Positions 15,279 through 23,376 of a stretch of DNA of 30,913 bases are shown in pieces (the first letter of the stretch is position 1; each line of letters opens with the position of its first letter). Where the stretch lies: NCBI GenBank assembly GCA_021297975.1, contig JAJTHO010000088.1, positions 1 through 30,913 on the forward strand, given 5' to 3'. The translations under genes and the position numbers were made by a program. This stretch comes from Alphaproteobacteria bacterium (GTDB taxonomy: Bacteria > Pseudomonadota > Alphaproteobacteria > JAJTHO01). A model generated the notes under the pieces. It saw only the letters and a program-made list of their open reading frames with translations, was not told the origin of the DNA and did not search any database.

Positions 15279-15599
15279 ATGGAAAATCAGAATATCCGCA
15301 TTCGTTTGCGGGCTTACGACCATCGCGTCTTGGATCAGTCTACTAAAGAGATTGTTTCAACGGCCATCAGAACAGGCGCGCGTTTGCGGGGGCCTATCCC
15401 TTTGCCGATGCGTATTGAACGGTTCACGGTTAACCGTTCGCCGCACGTTGATAAAAAATCGCGCGAGCAATTTGAGATTCGCACGCACAAGCGTTTAATT
15501 GAAATTATTGAGCCAACCCCGCAAACAGTCGATGCGCTGATGAAGCTCGATCTGGCATCGGGTGTGGACGTTGAAATTAAATTGGCGGCTGCAGCATGA
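15279..15599 (+). CDS. rpsJ: 30S ribosomal protein S10
   Basis: S10 is a small-subunit head protein and, as NusE, a partner of NusB in antitermination. The 106-residue product starts MENQNIRIRLRAYDHRVLD and has the conserved GPIPLPMRIERFTVNRSPHV segment. The family usually has 102-104 residues; four extra alanines end this one. No good Shine-Dalgarno precedes the ATG, which is odd for so highly expressed a gene. The stop overlaps the rplC start (ATGA), indicating translational coupling. It heads the S10 operon. Confidence 0.97.
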   Translation: MENQNIRIRLRAYDHRVLDQSTKEIVSTAIRTGARLRGPIPLPMRIERFTVNRSPHVDKKSREQFEIRTHKRLIEIIEPTPQTVDALMKLDLASGVDVEIKLAAAA

Positions 15600-16327
15600 C
15601 ACGAGTAGGTTCTATTGCCCGTAAATTGGGTATGACACAGCGTTTCCAGGCTGATGGTTCGCGCGTGCCGGTAACTGTTTTAAGTCTTGAAGGCTGTCAG
15701 GTGGTAGCAACGCGTACTGTACCAAATCGTACAGATATTGGCGTTCAGCTCGGTTTAGGCGCTGTAAAGGCGAGCCGCGTTAACAAGGCGGCAAAAGGTT
15801 ATTTTGCTAAGCAGGGTGTTGAGCCTAAGCAGCATCTTAAAGAATTTCGTGTTGAAGTTAAAGACGCACCGGAAGTTGGTTCAATCATTAAGGCGGATCA
15901 TTTTGTTGTCGGGCAGTTTATTGATGTTGCTGGCATCACTATTGGTCGCGGCTTTGCCGGCGCGATGAAGCGTCACAACTTCGGCGGACTTCGCGCAACC
16001 CACGGGGTCTCGGTCAGTCACCGTTCGCATGGCTCGACGGGTGGTCGTCAGGATCCGGGTAAGGTTTTCAAGGGTAAGAAAATGGCTGGCCATATGGGGC
16101 AGGTGCAGGTTACTGCCCAGAATCTAGTTGTTGTCGCAACAGATGTAGAGCGTGGTCTTGTTTTTGTGCATGGCAACGTGCCTGGCTGTGAGAACAGCAT
16201 TGTGTTTATTAAAGATTCAGTAAAGAAAAAGCAGAAAGTTGCTTTGCCCACGCCAGGTTCTTTTAGTGTTCCTGGGGCTGAGGCGCAGCAACCAGCAGAC
16301 GTAGTAGGAGGCGGTGATGCAGCTTGA
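15596..16327 (+). CDS. rplC: 50S ribosomal protein L3
   Basis: L3 is an early assembly protein whose extended loop reaches the peptidyl transferase centre. The 243-residue product opens MTRVGSIARKLGMTQRF and has the loop GSTGGRQDPGKVFKGKKMAG, whose Gln is the PrmB methylation site in E. coli. The C-terminal tail (about 25 residues, Ala/Gly/Pro-rich) exceeds the E. coli form, as is common in alphaproteobacteria. The start overlaps rpsJ by 4 nt and the end overlaps rplD by 11 nt. Confidence 0.97.
   Translation: MTRVGSIARKLGMTQRFQADGSRVPVTVLSLEGCQVVATRTVPNRTDIGVQLGLGAVKASRVNKAAKGYFAKQGVEPKQHLKEFRVEVKDAPEVGSIIKADHFVVGQFIDVAGITIGRGFAGAMKRHNFGGLRATHGVSVSHRSHGSTGGRQDPGKVFKGKKMAGHMGQVQVTAQNLVVVATDVERGLVFVHGNVPGCENSIVFIKDSVKKKQKVALPTPGSFSVPGAEAQQPADVVGGGDAA
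16306..16319 (+). promoter_or_regulatory. Ribosome binding site that decides the rplD start
   Basis: AGGAGG at 16306-16311 lies 2 nt before an in-frame GTG (16314) and 5 nt before an ATG (16317). The ATG is preferred by spacing and codon. The site lies inside the end of rplC. Confidence 0.7.
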
Positions 16328-16937
16328 AGTGCATGACAGCAGCGGTAAAGCCGTCGGTAAATTGGATGTAGACGCCAGCGTTTTTGGTATTGAAGAAATT
16401 CGCACCGATATTCTGGCGCGTGTGGTGCAGTGGCAGCGTGATAAAGCGCGTGCTGGAACCCACGCCACTAAGGGCATTTCGCAAATCAGCGGCACAACCA
16501 AGAAGCCTTTTAAGCAAAAAGGTGGTGGTCGTTCACGTCAGGGCAGTCTCCGTTCTCCCCAAATGCGCGGCGGAGCCCGGATTTTTGGACCAGTTGTCCG
16601 TGACCATGGTTATAGCCTGAACAAAAAAATTCGCTCGCTTGGTCTGCGTATGGCGTTGTCCAGCAAGAGCAAAGAAGGTCAGCTCCTCGTGATAGATTCT
16701 TTGCCTGATTTTGGTAAAACCAAAGAGGCAACGGCGGTGTTGAAAAGGCTGCAGCTCGGTAACGCCCTGATTATCAGCGGCACGCTGGAGCACCCGTTCA
16801 TTCGCAGTGTCACTAACGTTAAGGGCATTGATGTCTTGGCATCAGCTGGCGCGAATGTGTACAGCATTTTACGCCGTGACCGCCTCGTGTTAACACGCGA
16901 AGTGGCCGAACAATTGAACGAAAGGCTGGCGTCATGA
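16317..16937 (+). CDS. rplD: 50S ribosomal protein L4
   Basis: L4 binds 23S rRNA domain I and lines the exit tunnel with a long loop. The 206-residue product begins MQLEVHDSSG and has the tunnel-loop signature KPFKQKGGGRSRQGS followed by RGGARIFGP. Its length is typical. In gammaproteobacteria L4 also represses the S10 operon; whether it does so here is unknown, and no L4-type leader was recognised before rpsJ. It overlaps rplC by 11 nt and rplW by 4 nt. Confidence 0.97.
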   Translation: MQLEVHDSSGKAVGKLDVDASVFGIEEIRTDILARVVQWQRDKARAGTHATKGISQISGTTKKPFKQKGGGRSRQGSLRSPQMRGGARIFGPVVRDHGYSLNKKIRSLGLRMALSSKSKEGQLLVIDSLPDFGKTKEATAVLKRLQLGNALIISGTLEHPFIRSVTNVKGIDVLASAGANVYSILRRDRLVLTREVAEQLNERLAS

Positions 16938-17266
16938 GCTTTAAATATCGCGCCTTCTGCAGCCGTAACCATGTGAATGATGTCAGCAAGTTTGATGTCA
17001 TATTGGCGCCGGTTATTACTGAAAAAGCAACGCTTGGATCGCAGTACAACCAGTACACATTCAAGGTTCGCATCGATGCAACTAAGCCTGCTATTAAGCA
17101 AGCCGTAGAAAAAATCTTTAACGTTAAAGTGGAAGGTGTTCGCACCTCTATTTTGCCGGGTAAGAAAAAGCGTTTTAAACAGACATTAGGGCAGCGCTCT
17201 GATGTAAAGAAAGCGATTGTCACTCTGGCAGCTGGCCAGTCGCTTGACATCGCGGCAGGAGTATAA
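16934..17266 (+). CDS. rplW: 50S ribosomal protein L23
   Basis: L23 lies at the tunnel exit and docks trigger factor and SRP. The 110-residue product has the family core DVILAPVITEKAT and a C-terminal half containing LPGKKKRFKQTLGQR. About 12 residues (MSFKYRAFCSRN) precede the usual start region. The ATGA overlap with the rplD stop supports this start; a GTG at 16974 is the only close alternative. The gene ends 2 nt before rplB. Confidence 0.95.
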   Translation: MSFKYRAFCSRNHVNDVSKFDVILAPVITEKATLGSQYNQYTFKVRIDATKPAIKQAVEKIFNVKVEGVRTSILPGKKKRFKQTLGQRSDVKKAIVTLAAGQSLDIAAGV

Positions 17267-17268
17267 TC

Positions 17269-18090
17269 ATGGCTTTACGCTCCTATAACCCGTATACCCC
17301 CAGCACCCGCCAGTTGGTCACTATTGACCGCTCTGAGCTGTGGAGCGGGAAGCCGGAAAAGTCGCTTACAGCTGGTCTGCGCAGCACAGGTGGCCGTAAC
17401 CACTATGGCCGCGTTACCAACTGGAATATCGGCGGCGGTCACAAAAAACGCTACCGTTTGATTGATTTCAAGCGCCGCAAGTTTGATGTAGCTGGCACAG
17501 TAGAGCGTTTGGAATACGATCCCAACCGTTCGGCATTTATTGCGCTAATTACCTACAAAGACGGCGATAAGGCTTACATCATTGCGCCGCAACGTTTAGC
17601 GGCGGGCGATCAGGTTATCTCCAGCGTCAAAGCAGACATTAAACCAGGCAACACTATGCCGGTGAAAAACATTCCCATAGGAACCGTTATTCACAATGTG
17701 GAACTAAAGCCCGGCAAGGGCGGACAGCTGGCTCGTTCGGCGGGCACCTTTGTACAGCTCGTCGGTCGTGATCGCCATTACGCGCAGGTTAAACTGAGCT
17801 CAGGTGAGCTTCGCCTGATTCAGGCAGAATGCTTGGCAACCATTGGTGCGGTTTCCAACCCGGACAACCAGAACATTGTGCTCGGTAAAGCCGGTCGCAA
17901 TCGTTGGCTTGGTCGTCGTCCGTCGGTTCGTGGTGTTGCCATGAACCCGGTTGATCACCCACACGGGGGCGGTGAAGGCCGCACATCCGGTGGTCGTCAC
18001 CCTGTCACGCCTTGGGGGATTTCCACCAAGGGCAAGAAAACACGCCACAACAAACGCACGGATACACTTATTATCCGTCGTCGCCGCTAG
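17269..18090 (+). CDS. rplB: 50S ribosomal protein L2
   Basis: L2 is needed for subunit joining and peptidyl transferase activity. The 273-residue product has the SH3-like and OB-like core and the C-terminal signature MNPVDHPHGGGEG starting at residue 225, with the important histidine at 230. The basic tail ends IIRRRR. AGGAG at 17258-17262 is a good binding site for the ATG. It is followed by rpsS after 11 nt. Confidence 0.98.
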   Translation: MALRSYNPYTPSTRQLVTIDRSELWSGKPEKSLTAGLRSTGGRNHYGRVTNWNIGGGHKKRYRLIDFKRRKFDVAGTVERLEYDPNRSAFIALITYKDGDKAYIIAPQRLAAGDQVISSVKADIKPGNTMPVKNIPIGTVIHNVELKPGKGGQLARSAGTFVQLVGRDRHYAQVKLSSGELRLIQAECLATIGAVSNPDNQNIVLGKAGRNRWLGRRPSVRGVAMNPVDHPHGGGEGRTSGGRHPVTPWGISTKGKKTRHNKRTDTLIIRRRR

Positions 18091-18101
18091 GAGTTTTAGT
18101 T

Positions 18102-18377
18102 ATGCCTCGTGCCGTCTGGAAAGGCCCTTTTGTTGACGCCTATCTGCTGAAAAAAGCGGATAAAGTGCGTGGCTCGGGTCGTAATGACATTATCAAAACG
18201 TGGTCACGTCGTTCGACGATTATTCCGCCGTTCGTGGGTCTGACGTTTGGTGTGTACAATGGTAAGAAGTTCGTGCCGGTGTCGGTAAACGAAAACATGA
18301 TCGGTCATAAGTTTGGTGAATTTGCGCCGACGCGCACGTTTACAGGCCATGGCGGCGACAAGACAGCGAAGAAGTGA
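18102..18377 (+). CDS. rpsS: 30S ribosomal protein S19
   Basis: S19 sits in the small-subunit head with S13 and contacts 23S rRNA bridges. The 91-residue product starts MPRAVWKGPFVDAYLL and holds the family segment GHKFGEFAPTRTFTGH. A longer reading from 18012 lies in rplB and is rejected. TAGGAG at 18088-18093, overlapping the rplB stop, is the likely binding site. The stop is 5 nt before the rplV ATG. Confidence 0.97.
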   Translation: MPRAVWKGPFVDAYLLKKADKVRGSGRNDIIKTWSRRSTIIPPFVGLTFGVYNGKKFVPVSVNENMIGHKFGEFAPTRTFTGHGGDKTAKK

Positions 18378-18382
18378 TAACA

Positions 18383-18769
18383 ATGGCTGAAGCAAAATCC
18401 TTAAATTCTACCTCAGCAACGCTGACAAACATCAAAACCAGCGTCCAGAAGCTTAACCTCGTTGCGGGCTTAATTCGTCGTCAACCAGTCGGCACCGCGC
18501 TGAACACCTTGGCGTTTACACAAAAACGTAACGCAGAACCAGCACGCAAGCTGCTGATGTCGGCGATTGCTAATGCGGAAAACAACAATGGTTTAGATGT
18601 TGACCGTTTATACGTAGATGAAGTTTTGGTTGGAAAATCCATCACCCTGAAGCGTTTTCATTGCCGTGGTCGCGGTAAGGGCGCTCGGGTGCTGAAACAC
18701 TACAGCCAGATGACTATTATCGTGCGTGAAGCTGAACAAGAAGACGCGTCAACCGCGGACAAGGAGTAA
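18383..18769 (+). CDS. rplV: 50S ribosomal protein L22
   Basis: L22 lines the exit tunnel with a beta hairpin at the constriction. The 128-residue product starts MAEAKSLNS, with family segments SVQKLNLVAGLIR and LLMSAIANAENN; the tunnel hairpin is KRFHCRGRGKGARVLKHYS. This hairpin is somewhat diverged from the usual RGRPRARGR-like sequence. A GTG at 18374 overlapping the rpsS stop is possible, but ATG 18383 sits 8 nt after GAAGAAG (18368-18374). It is 3 nt before rpsC. Confidence 0.94.
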   Translation: MAEAKSLNSTSATLTNIKTSVQKLNLVAGLIRRQPVGTALNTLAFTQKRNAEPARKLLMSAIANAENNNGLDVDRLYVDEVLVGKSITLKRFHCRGRGKGARVLKHYSQMTIIVREAEQEDASTADKE

Positions 18770-18772
18770 GTC

Positions 18773-19432
18773 ATGGGTCAGAAAGTTAATCCGATTGGCC
18801 TGCGCCTTGGTATCAATAAGCCTTGGCTCTCAAACTGGTACGCTGGTCGTGACTATGGCACACTGCTTACGGCGGACATGGAAATTCGCCGCTATTTGGA
18901 AAAGAAGCTGGCCAGTGCTGGCATCAGCCGCATTGTGATTGAGCGCCCGGCCAAAAAGCCGCGCGTGACGATTCATTCGGCACGCCCAGGTCTGGTGATT
19001 GGTCGTAAGGGCGCTGATATTGATGTGCTGCGTAAAGAGTTGTCGAAAATGGCAGGCGGTGATGAGGTTACCCTCAACATTGTGGAAGTGCGCAAGCCGG
19101 AAATCGATGCAAAATTGATTGCTGAAAACATTGCGCAGCAGCTGGAGCGCCGGATTGCTTTCCGTCGTGCGATGCGCCGGGCTGTTCAGTCTGCACAGCG
19201 TTTGGGTGCATTGGGTATTCGGGTAAACTGTGCTGGCCGTTTGGGCGGCGCCGAGATTGCCCGGGTTGAATGGTACCGTGAAGGACGTGTGCCCTTGCAC
19301 ACCTTGCGGGCTGATATTGATTACGCCGAAGGCCGCGCTTACACCACCTATGGTGTGTGCGGTATCAAGGTTTGGGTTTATAAGGGCGAGATCTTTGGCA
19401 AAGATTCGCCGCAAAGCAAATTTAACGATTAA
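18773..19432 (+). CDS. rpsC: 30S ribosomal protein S3
   Basis: S3 forms the mRNA entry with S4 and S5 and has helicase-like function there. The 219-residue product opens MGQKVNPIGLRLGI, has the KH-domain GRKG loop at residues 77-80 and the C-terminal domain LGIRVNCAGRLGGAEIAR. Its length is near the alphaproteobacterial norm. AAGGAG at the end of rplV provides the binding site. Confidence 0.98.
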   Translation: MGQKVNPIGLRLGINKPWLSNWYAGRDYGTLLTADMEIRRYLEKKLASAGISRIVIERPAKKPRVTIHSARPGLVIGRKGADIDVLRKELSKMAGGDEVTLNIVEVRKPEIDAKLIAENIAQQLERRIAFRRAMRRAVQSAQRLGALGIRVNCAGRLGGAEIARVEWYREGRVPLHTLRADIDYAEGRAYTTYGVCGIKVWVYKGEIFGKDSPQSKFND

Positions 19433-19446
19433 GGCTGGCGGTCATT

Positions 19447-19863
19447 ATGTTATCCCCGAAACGCACTAAATTCCGCAAAGCGCACAAAGGCCGTATTCAT
19501 GGCATGGCGACCAGCGGCGACCGGTTAAACTTTGGCCAGTATGGTATCAAAGCCATGGAGCCAGAGCGTATTACTGCGCGCCAGATAGAAGCCGCACGAC
19601 GTGCCCTGACCCGTCACCTCAAGCGCGCGGGTAAAGTATGGATTCGTCTGTTCCCGGATGTGCCGATTTCAAGTAAACCGGCTGAGGTGCGGATGGGTTC
19701 GGGTAAAGGGGCGCCGGAATTTTGGGCAGCACGGATTTACCCAGGCCGTATTCTTTTTGAAGTGGACGGGGTCACAGAGACTCTGGCGCGTGAGGCTTTT
19801 GCTTTAGCGGCGGCAAAATTGCCGATTAAAACCAAGTTTATTGCCCGTCTGGCAAGCGAATAG
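19447..19863 (+). CDS. rplP: 50S ribosomal protein L16
   Basis: L16 is needed for late 50S assembly and A-site tRNA positioning. The 138-residue product has the family opening MLSPKRTKFRKAHKGR and the conserved KPAEVRMGSGKGAPEFW loop, whose Arg is hydroxylated by YcfD in E. coli. A GGCGG at 19437-19441 gives modest binding. It sits between rpsC and rpmC, 8 nt before the latter. Confidence 0.97.
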   Translation: MLSPKRTKFRKAHKGRIHGMATSGDRLNFGQYGIKAMEPERITARQIEAARRALTRHLKRAGKVWIRLFPDVPISSKPAEVRMGSGKGAPEFWAARIYPGRILFEVDGVTETLAREAFALAAAKLPIKTKFIARLASE

Positions 19864-19871
19864 GTGCTGTG

Positions 19872-20081
19872 ATGAAACTGAAAGAACGTAAAGCAACCGA
19901 GTTGCGCCTTAAAACAGTTGATGAACTGGCCGATTCGCTGGTAACACTCAAGCGAGAGCAGTTTAACCTGCGTTTCCGCAAAGCGCAGCAGCAGGTAACC
20001 GATACCAGCCGCAGCCGTTGGGTTCGCCGTCAAATCGCGCGTATCCAGTCCGTTCTGGGCGAAAAGAAACAAGTGGCCTAG
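19872..20081 (+). CDS. rpmC: 50S ribosomal protein L29
   Basis: L29 is a small helical protein near the tunnel exit, beside L23. The 69-residue product begins MKLKERKATELR and has the conserved LKREQFNLRFRKAQQQ helix. An in-frame GTG directly before (19869) is less likely; TAGG at 19861-19864 gives 7 nt spacing to the ATG. Its TAG stop overlaps the AGGAGG site of rpsQ. Confidence 0.95.
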   Translation: MKLKERKATELRLKTVDELADSLVTLKREQFNLRFRKAQQQVTDTSRSRWVRRQIARIQSVLGEKKQVA

Positions 20082-20095
20082 GAGGATTTAGAACC

Positions 20096-20365
20096 ATGCC
20101 CCGTCGTATTCTCCAAGGTACTGTTGTCAGTGATGCTGCACAAAAGACCATAACAGTGCTCGTGGAGCGCAAAGTGTTGCACCCCGTGTACAAAAAAGTT
20201 ATTAAAAAATCCAAGAAATACCTGGCGCATGATGAAAATAATGCTGTCCAGAAAGGTTCTGTGGTCAAAATCATTGAACACCGCCCCATTTCTAAGCGTA
20301 AAAGCTGGATGTACCTCGAAACCGTCACCGCTGGTAATGACAGCGGCCAAAGCGCGAAAGCGTAA
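20096..20365 (+). CDS. rpsQ: 30S ribosomal protein S17
   Basis: S17 is a primary 16S rRNA binder of OB fold. The 89-residue product starts MPRRILQGTVVSDAAQKTI and has VKIIEHRPISKRKSW, the family signature. A longer reading beginning at 20018 overlaps rpmC by 64 nt and is rejected, because AGGAGG at 20080-20085 is placed for the ATG at 20096. It is followed 12 nt later by rplN. Confidence 0.97.
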   Translation: MPRRILQGTVVSDAAQKTITVLVERKVLHPVYKKVIKKSKKYLAHDENNAVQKGSVVKIIEHRPISKRKSWMYLETVTAGNDSGQSAKA

Positions 20366-20377
20366 GGGAGCCGACCT

Positions 20378-20746
20378 ATGATCCAGATGGAATCAACCCT
20401 CGATGTCGCCGACAACAGCGGCGCAAAGACTGTTGCGTGTATTAAAGTGCTGGGCGGCTCGAAAAAGCGTACAGCCGAAGTAGGCGAGATTATCGTTGTG
20501 TCGGTGAAAGACGCAATACCGCACGGCAAAGTGAAAAAAGGCGAAGTGCAGCGTGCATTGATTGTGCGCACTAAAGCGCCGGTTCGCCGCGCCGACGGCA
20601 CCGTTATTCGCTTTGACCGCAACGCGGCCGTTCTCGTGAACAAACAGGGTGAGCCGATTGGCACACGTATTTTTGGCCCCGTAACGCGGGAACTGCGGGC
20701 AAAGAACTTTATGAAAATCGTCTCGCTCGCGCCGGAGGTGCTGTAG
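20378..20746 (+). CDS. rplN: 50S ribosomal protein L14
   Basis: L14 binds 23S rRNA at the subunit interface and is the target of the silencing factor RsfS. The 122-residue product starts MIQMESTLDVADNSGAK and holds the signature KVLGGSKKRTAEVGE. The length is the universal 122. GGGAG at 20367-20371 gives a good binding site. It is the first gene of the spc-type segment, with rplX following after 2 nt. Confidence 0.98.
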   Translation: MIQMESTLDVADNSGAKTVACIKVLGGSKKRTAEVGEIIVVSVKDAIPHGKVKKGEVQRALIVRTKAPVRRADGTVIRFDRNAAVLVNKQGEPIGTRIFGPVTRELRAKNFMKIVSLAPEVL

Positions 20747-20748
20747 TC

Positions 20749-21063
20749 ATGGCTGTTAAATTCAAAATCAAACGCGACGACACCGTTGTTGTCCTCGCCG
20801 GGAAAGACAAGGGCAAGACCGGTAAGGTTTTGCGCGTTGTTACAGAGACATCTCGTGTAGTTGTGCAGGGCGTGAACATTGTTAAAAAACATGTAAAGCC
20901 TAGCATGCAACGGGCTGGCGGTATCGAAGCGGTTGAGGCTGCGCTGCATATCTCCAACGTGGCGATTGCTGATCCCGATACAGGCAAGGCAACCCGCGTC
21001 GGGTATCGCTTTGAAGGCGAGAAGAAAGTGCGTTTTGCTAAAAAATCTGGCAAAGCGGTATAG
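20749..21063 (+). CDS. rplX: 50S ribosomal protein L24
   Basis: L24 starts assembly of the large subunit and lies near the tunnel exit. The 104-residue product has a KOW motif at about residues 11-38 (TVVVLAGKDKGKTGKVLRV) and the family segment VNIVKKHVKPS. GGAGG at the end of rplN serves as binding site. It is followed by rplE after 8 nt. Confidence 0.97.
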   Translation: MAVKFKIKRDDTVVVLAGKDKGKTGKVLRVVTETSRVVVQGVNIVKKHVKPSMQRAGGIEAVEAALHISNVAIADPDTGKATRVGYRFEGEKKVRFAKKSGKAV

Positions 21064-21071
21064 AGGGCATC

Positions 21072-21710
21072 ATGGAAAAGAAAGCTGAAGCAAAAGCCAA
21101 AAAAGGCGGCAATCGGGAAGCAGCGCAAGGCGTTGTGGCCGTTGCTGAGGCGGCTGCATCCGCGACGTTTACGCCGCGCCTGCAAGAATTGTATATGACC
21201 AAAATTCGTCATGATTTGATGAAAGAGTTTGGCTATAAGAACGCGTTGGAAGTGCCGCGCCTGGAAAAAATCGTCATCAACATGGGTGTTGGTGAGGCGG
21301 TAAACGACAACAAGATTATTAAATCGGCTGTTGAGGAATTAACGCTGATTAGCGGTCAAAAGCCAGTTATCACCAAGGCGCGCCTGTCGATTGCAACGTT
21401 TAAAGTGCGTGAGAAAATGCCTCTGGGCTGTAAAGTAACCTTGCGCCGCCACCGGATGTATGAGTTTCTTGATCGCCTGGTGCACGTTGCATTGCCACGT
21501 GTCCGCGATTTTCGCGGCGTGTCGGGTAAGTCTTTTGACGGACGCGGCAATTACGCGCTCGGCATTAAAGAACAGCTGGTGTTCCCGGAAATTAACTACG
21601 ATAAGGTTGAGGCCACACGCGGTATGGATGTGGTTATCGTAACAACGGCAAAAACAGATGCGGAAGCCAAGGCCTTGCTCAAGGCCTACGGCATGCCGTT
21701 TGTGAATTAA
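21072..21710 (+). CDS. rplE: 50S ribosomal protein L5 with N-terminal extension
   Basis: L5 binds 5S rRNA in the central protuberance and contacts P-site tRNA. The 212-residue product is longer than the usual 178-185 because about 35 residues rich in Lys, Ala and Glu precede the family start, here TPRLQELYMTKIRHDL. The rest is complete (KIVINMGVGEA, GQKPVITKARLSIATFKVREK, and the RDFRGVSGKSFDGRGN motif). A later in-frame ATG (21195) would remove the family start, so the long form is preferred; GAGGG at 21063-21067 supports it. It is followed by rpsN after 11 nt. Confidence 0.95.
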   Translation: MEKKAEAKAKKGGNREAAQGVVAVAEAAASATFTPRLQELYMTKIRHDLMKEFGYKNALEVPRLEKIVINMGVGEAVNDNKIIKSAVEELTLISGQKPVITKARLSIATFKVREKMPLGCKVTLRRHRMYEFLDRLVHVALPRVRDFRGVSGKSFDGRGNYALGIKEQLVFPEINYDKVEATRGMDVVIVTTAKTDAEAKALLKAYGMPFVN

Positions 21711-21721
21711 GGACACGTTAA

Positions 21722-22027
21722 ATGGCAAAAACAAGCTCGGTTGAGCGTAACAAAAAACGTCAAGATATGGCAACGCGTAAGCGCACTAAGCGTGATGAGC
21801 TGCGTGCGATTGTTCACAATCGTGATCTGCCTCTCGATGAGCGCATGGAAGCCACCCGTAAAATGGCGGAATTGCCACGTAACAGTGCCTTTGTGCGCGT
21901 TCGCAACCGCTGTGTGTTTAGCGGCCGTTCACGTGCCTACTACCGTAAATTTAAACTGTCGCGTATTGCGCTCCGTGAGTTTGGCTCACAGGGTTTGATA
22001 CCTGGCCTCGTCAAGTCAAGCTGGTAA
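21722..22027 (+). CDS. rpsN: 30S ribosomal protein S14, zinc-independent form
   Basis: S14 lies in the small-subunit head. The 101-residue product is the long form without the CxxC zinc ribbon: the segment reads RVRNRCVFSGRSRAYYRKF with a single Cys. It begins MAKTSSVERNKKRQ and ends GLVKSSW as in other proteobacteria. AAGGA at 21709-21713 precedes the ATG by 8 nt. It lies between rplE and rpsH. Confidence 0.97.
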   Translation: MAKTSSVERNKKRQDMATRKRTKRDELRAIVHNRDLPLDERMEATRKMAELPRNSAFVRVRNRCVFSGRSRAYYRKFKLSRIALREFGSQGLIPGLVKSSW

Positions 22028-22036
22028 GGGCATCGT

Positions 22037-22435
22037 ATGTCAAATCATGATCCTGTAAGTGACCTTTGCACCCGGATTCGCAATGCACACGCTGTGCGGC
22101 AGAGCGAGCTGCGTGTTCCAGCCTCGCGTTTGAAAGCCCGCGTGCTTGATACACTTCTGCGCGAAGGGTATATCCGTGCGGTGGAAGAAAAAGAATTGCG
22201 CCCCGGTATTCGTGAACTGCGCGTACAGCTCAAATACCACGATGGCGAGCCCGTCATCAGCCGTATCAGCCGCGTGTCCACACCTGGACGCCGGGTCTAT
22301 ACCCCAATTAAAACCTACAGCCGTATCGCAAACGGCCTTGGGATTGCGATTTTGTCCACGTCGAAAGGGGTGCTCTCTGATATCGAAGCGCGCGCCCACA
22401 ACGTCGGCGGCGAAGTGCTGTGTGAAGTATTCTAG
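22037..22435 (+). CDS. rpsH: 30S ribosomal protein S8
   Basis: S8 binds the central domain of 16S rRNA and, in E. coli, represses the spc operon. The 132-residue product starts MSNHDPVSDLCTRIRNAH and ends with the signature STSKGVLSDIEARAHNVGGE. The length is typical. No S8-type repressor site was worked out at the start of rplE. It is followed by rplF after 15 nt. Confidence 0.97.
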   Translation: MSNHDPVSDLCTRIRNAHAVRQSELRVPASRLKARVLDTLLREGYIRAVEEKELRPGIRELRVQLKYHDGEPVISRISRVSTPGRRVYTPIKTYSRIANGLGIAILSTSKGVLSDIEARAHNVGGEVLCEVF

Positions 22436-22450
22436 GACGGATGATTATAT

Positions 22451-22984
22451 ATGTCGCGTATTGGTAACAAACCTATTGAGCTTCCCGATGGTCTCACTGC
22501 AACTGTTGCGGCGGGTAAAGTATCGCTGAGCGGCAAGACGGCAAAGGCTGAGATGAATATCCACCCTCTGGTGACGGTCACGCTCGATGGCAAAAAGCTT
22601 ATTCTGGCTCCGGCACAGGACGATAAAGAAGCCCGTGTTCAATGGGGCACAAACCACAGCCTTCTTAAGGGAATGGTGCAGGGACTTTCCAAGGGTTTCA
22701 CAATTAATCTCGAAATTCAAGGCGTGGGCTATCGTGCTGCTTTGCAGGGCAATGTGCTGGTGTTACAGCTTGGTTTCAGCCACGAAGTGAAATTTCCTAT
22801 CCCGGCGGGTATCACCATTAAGTGTGAAAAGCCCACCGCTATTTCGATTTCCGGGACAGATAAACAGTTAGTGGGGCAGGTTGCCGCACATATCCGCCGT
22901 ATGAAACCGGTGGAGCCTTACAAAGGCAAAGGCATTCGTTTTGAAGGCCAGAAGGTTTCCTTGAAAGAAGGGAAGAAGAAATAA
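22451..22984 (+). CDS. rplF: 50S ribosomal protein L6
   Basis: L6 supports the factor-binding site near the sarcin-ricin loop. The 177-residue product shows the duplicated fold with MSRIGNKPIELPDG at the start and the C-terminal signature PEPYKGKGIR-like segment (here VEPYKGKGIRFEGQKV). AGGACGGA at 22434-22441 is a plausible binding site. The TAA stop shares one base with the rplR start (TAATG). Confidence 0.97.
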   Translation: MSRIGNKPIELPDGLTATVAAGKVSLSGKTAKAEMNIHPLVTVTLDGKKLILAPAQDDKEARVQWGTNHSLLKGMVQGLSKGFTINLEIQGVGYRAALQGNVLVLQLGFSHEVKFPIPAGITIKCEKPTAISISGTDKQLVGQVAAHIRRMKPVEPYKGKGIRFEGQKVSLKEGKKK

Positions 22985-23355
22985 TGTCCGATCGTAATGT
23001 CATTGCCAAGGCCCGGCGTCAGCGCCGCGTGCGGTATCGCCTGAAGCAACTCAATGCCGGCTCAACAGCGCTGCGTCTGTCGGTTTTCCGCAGCAGCAAG
23101 CACATCTACGCGCAAATTATTGACGACACAGCGGGTAAAACTGTTGTTGCCGCCAGCAGCGCCGACAAAGATTTCAAAGATAGCCTGAAAACAGGTGCCA
23201 ACATCGATGCGGCGAAGCAAGTGGGCGTGCTCCTTGGTAAGCGCGGCGTTGCGGCTGGTATCAGCAAGGTTTTCTTTGATCGCGGCTTTTACATGTATCA
23301 TGGTCGGGTGAAAGCCTTGGCCGATGGCGCCCGCGAAGGCGGATTAGAATTTTAA
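22984..23355 (+). CDS. rplR: 50S ribosomal protein L18
   Basis: L18 binds 5S rRNA with L5. The 123-residue product starts MSDRNVIAKARRQRRVRYRL and has the family segments RLSVFRSSKHIYAQIIDD and VFFDRGFYMYHGRVKALADGARE. The 1-nt overlap with rplF implies coupled translation. It lies 21 nt before rpsE. Confidence 0.97.
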   Translation: MSDRNVIAKARRQRRVRYRLKQLNAGSTALRLSVFRSSKHIYAQIIDDTAGKTVVAASSADKDFKDSLKTGANIDAAKQVGVLLGKRGVAAGISKVFFDRGFYMYHGRVKALADGAREGGLEF

Positions 23356-23376
23356 CAGCGGGACAAGGACATAAAA

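Noticed and set aside
19963..20949. A 328-codon minus-strand open frame across rpmC, rpsQ, rplN and rplX
   Set aside because: It is antisense to four well-supported ribosomal genes and is explained by their codon bias; no domain is recognised.
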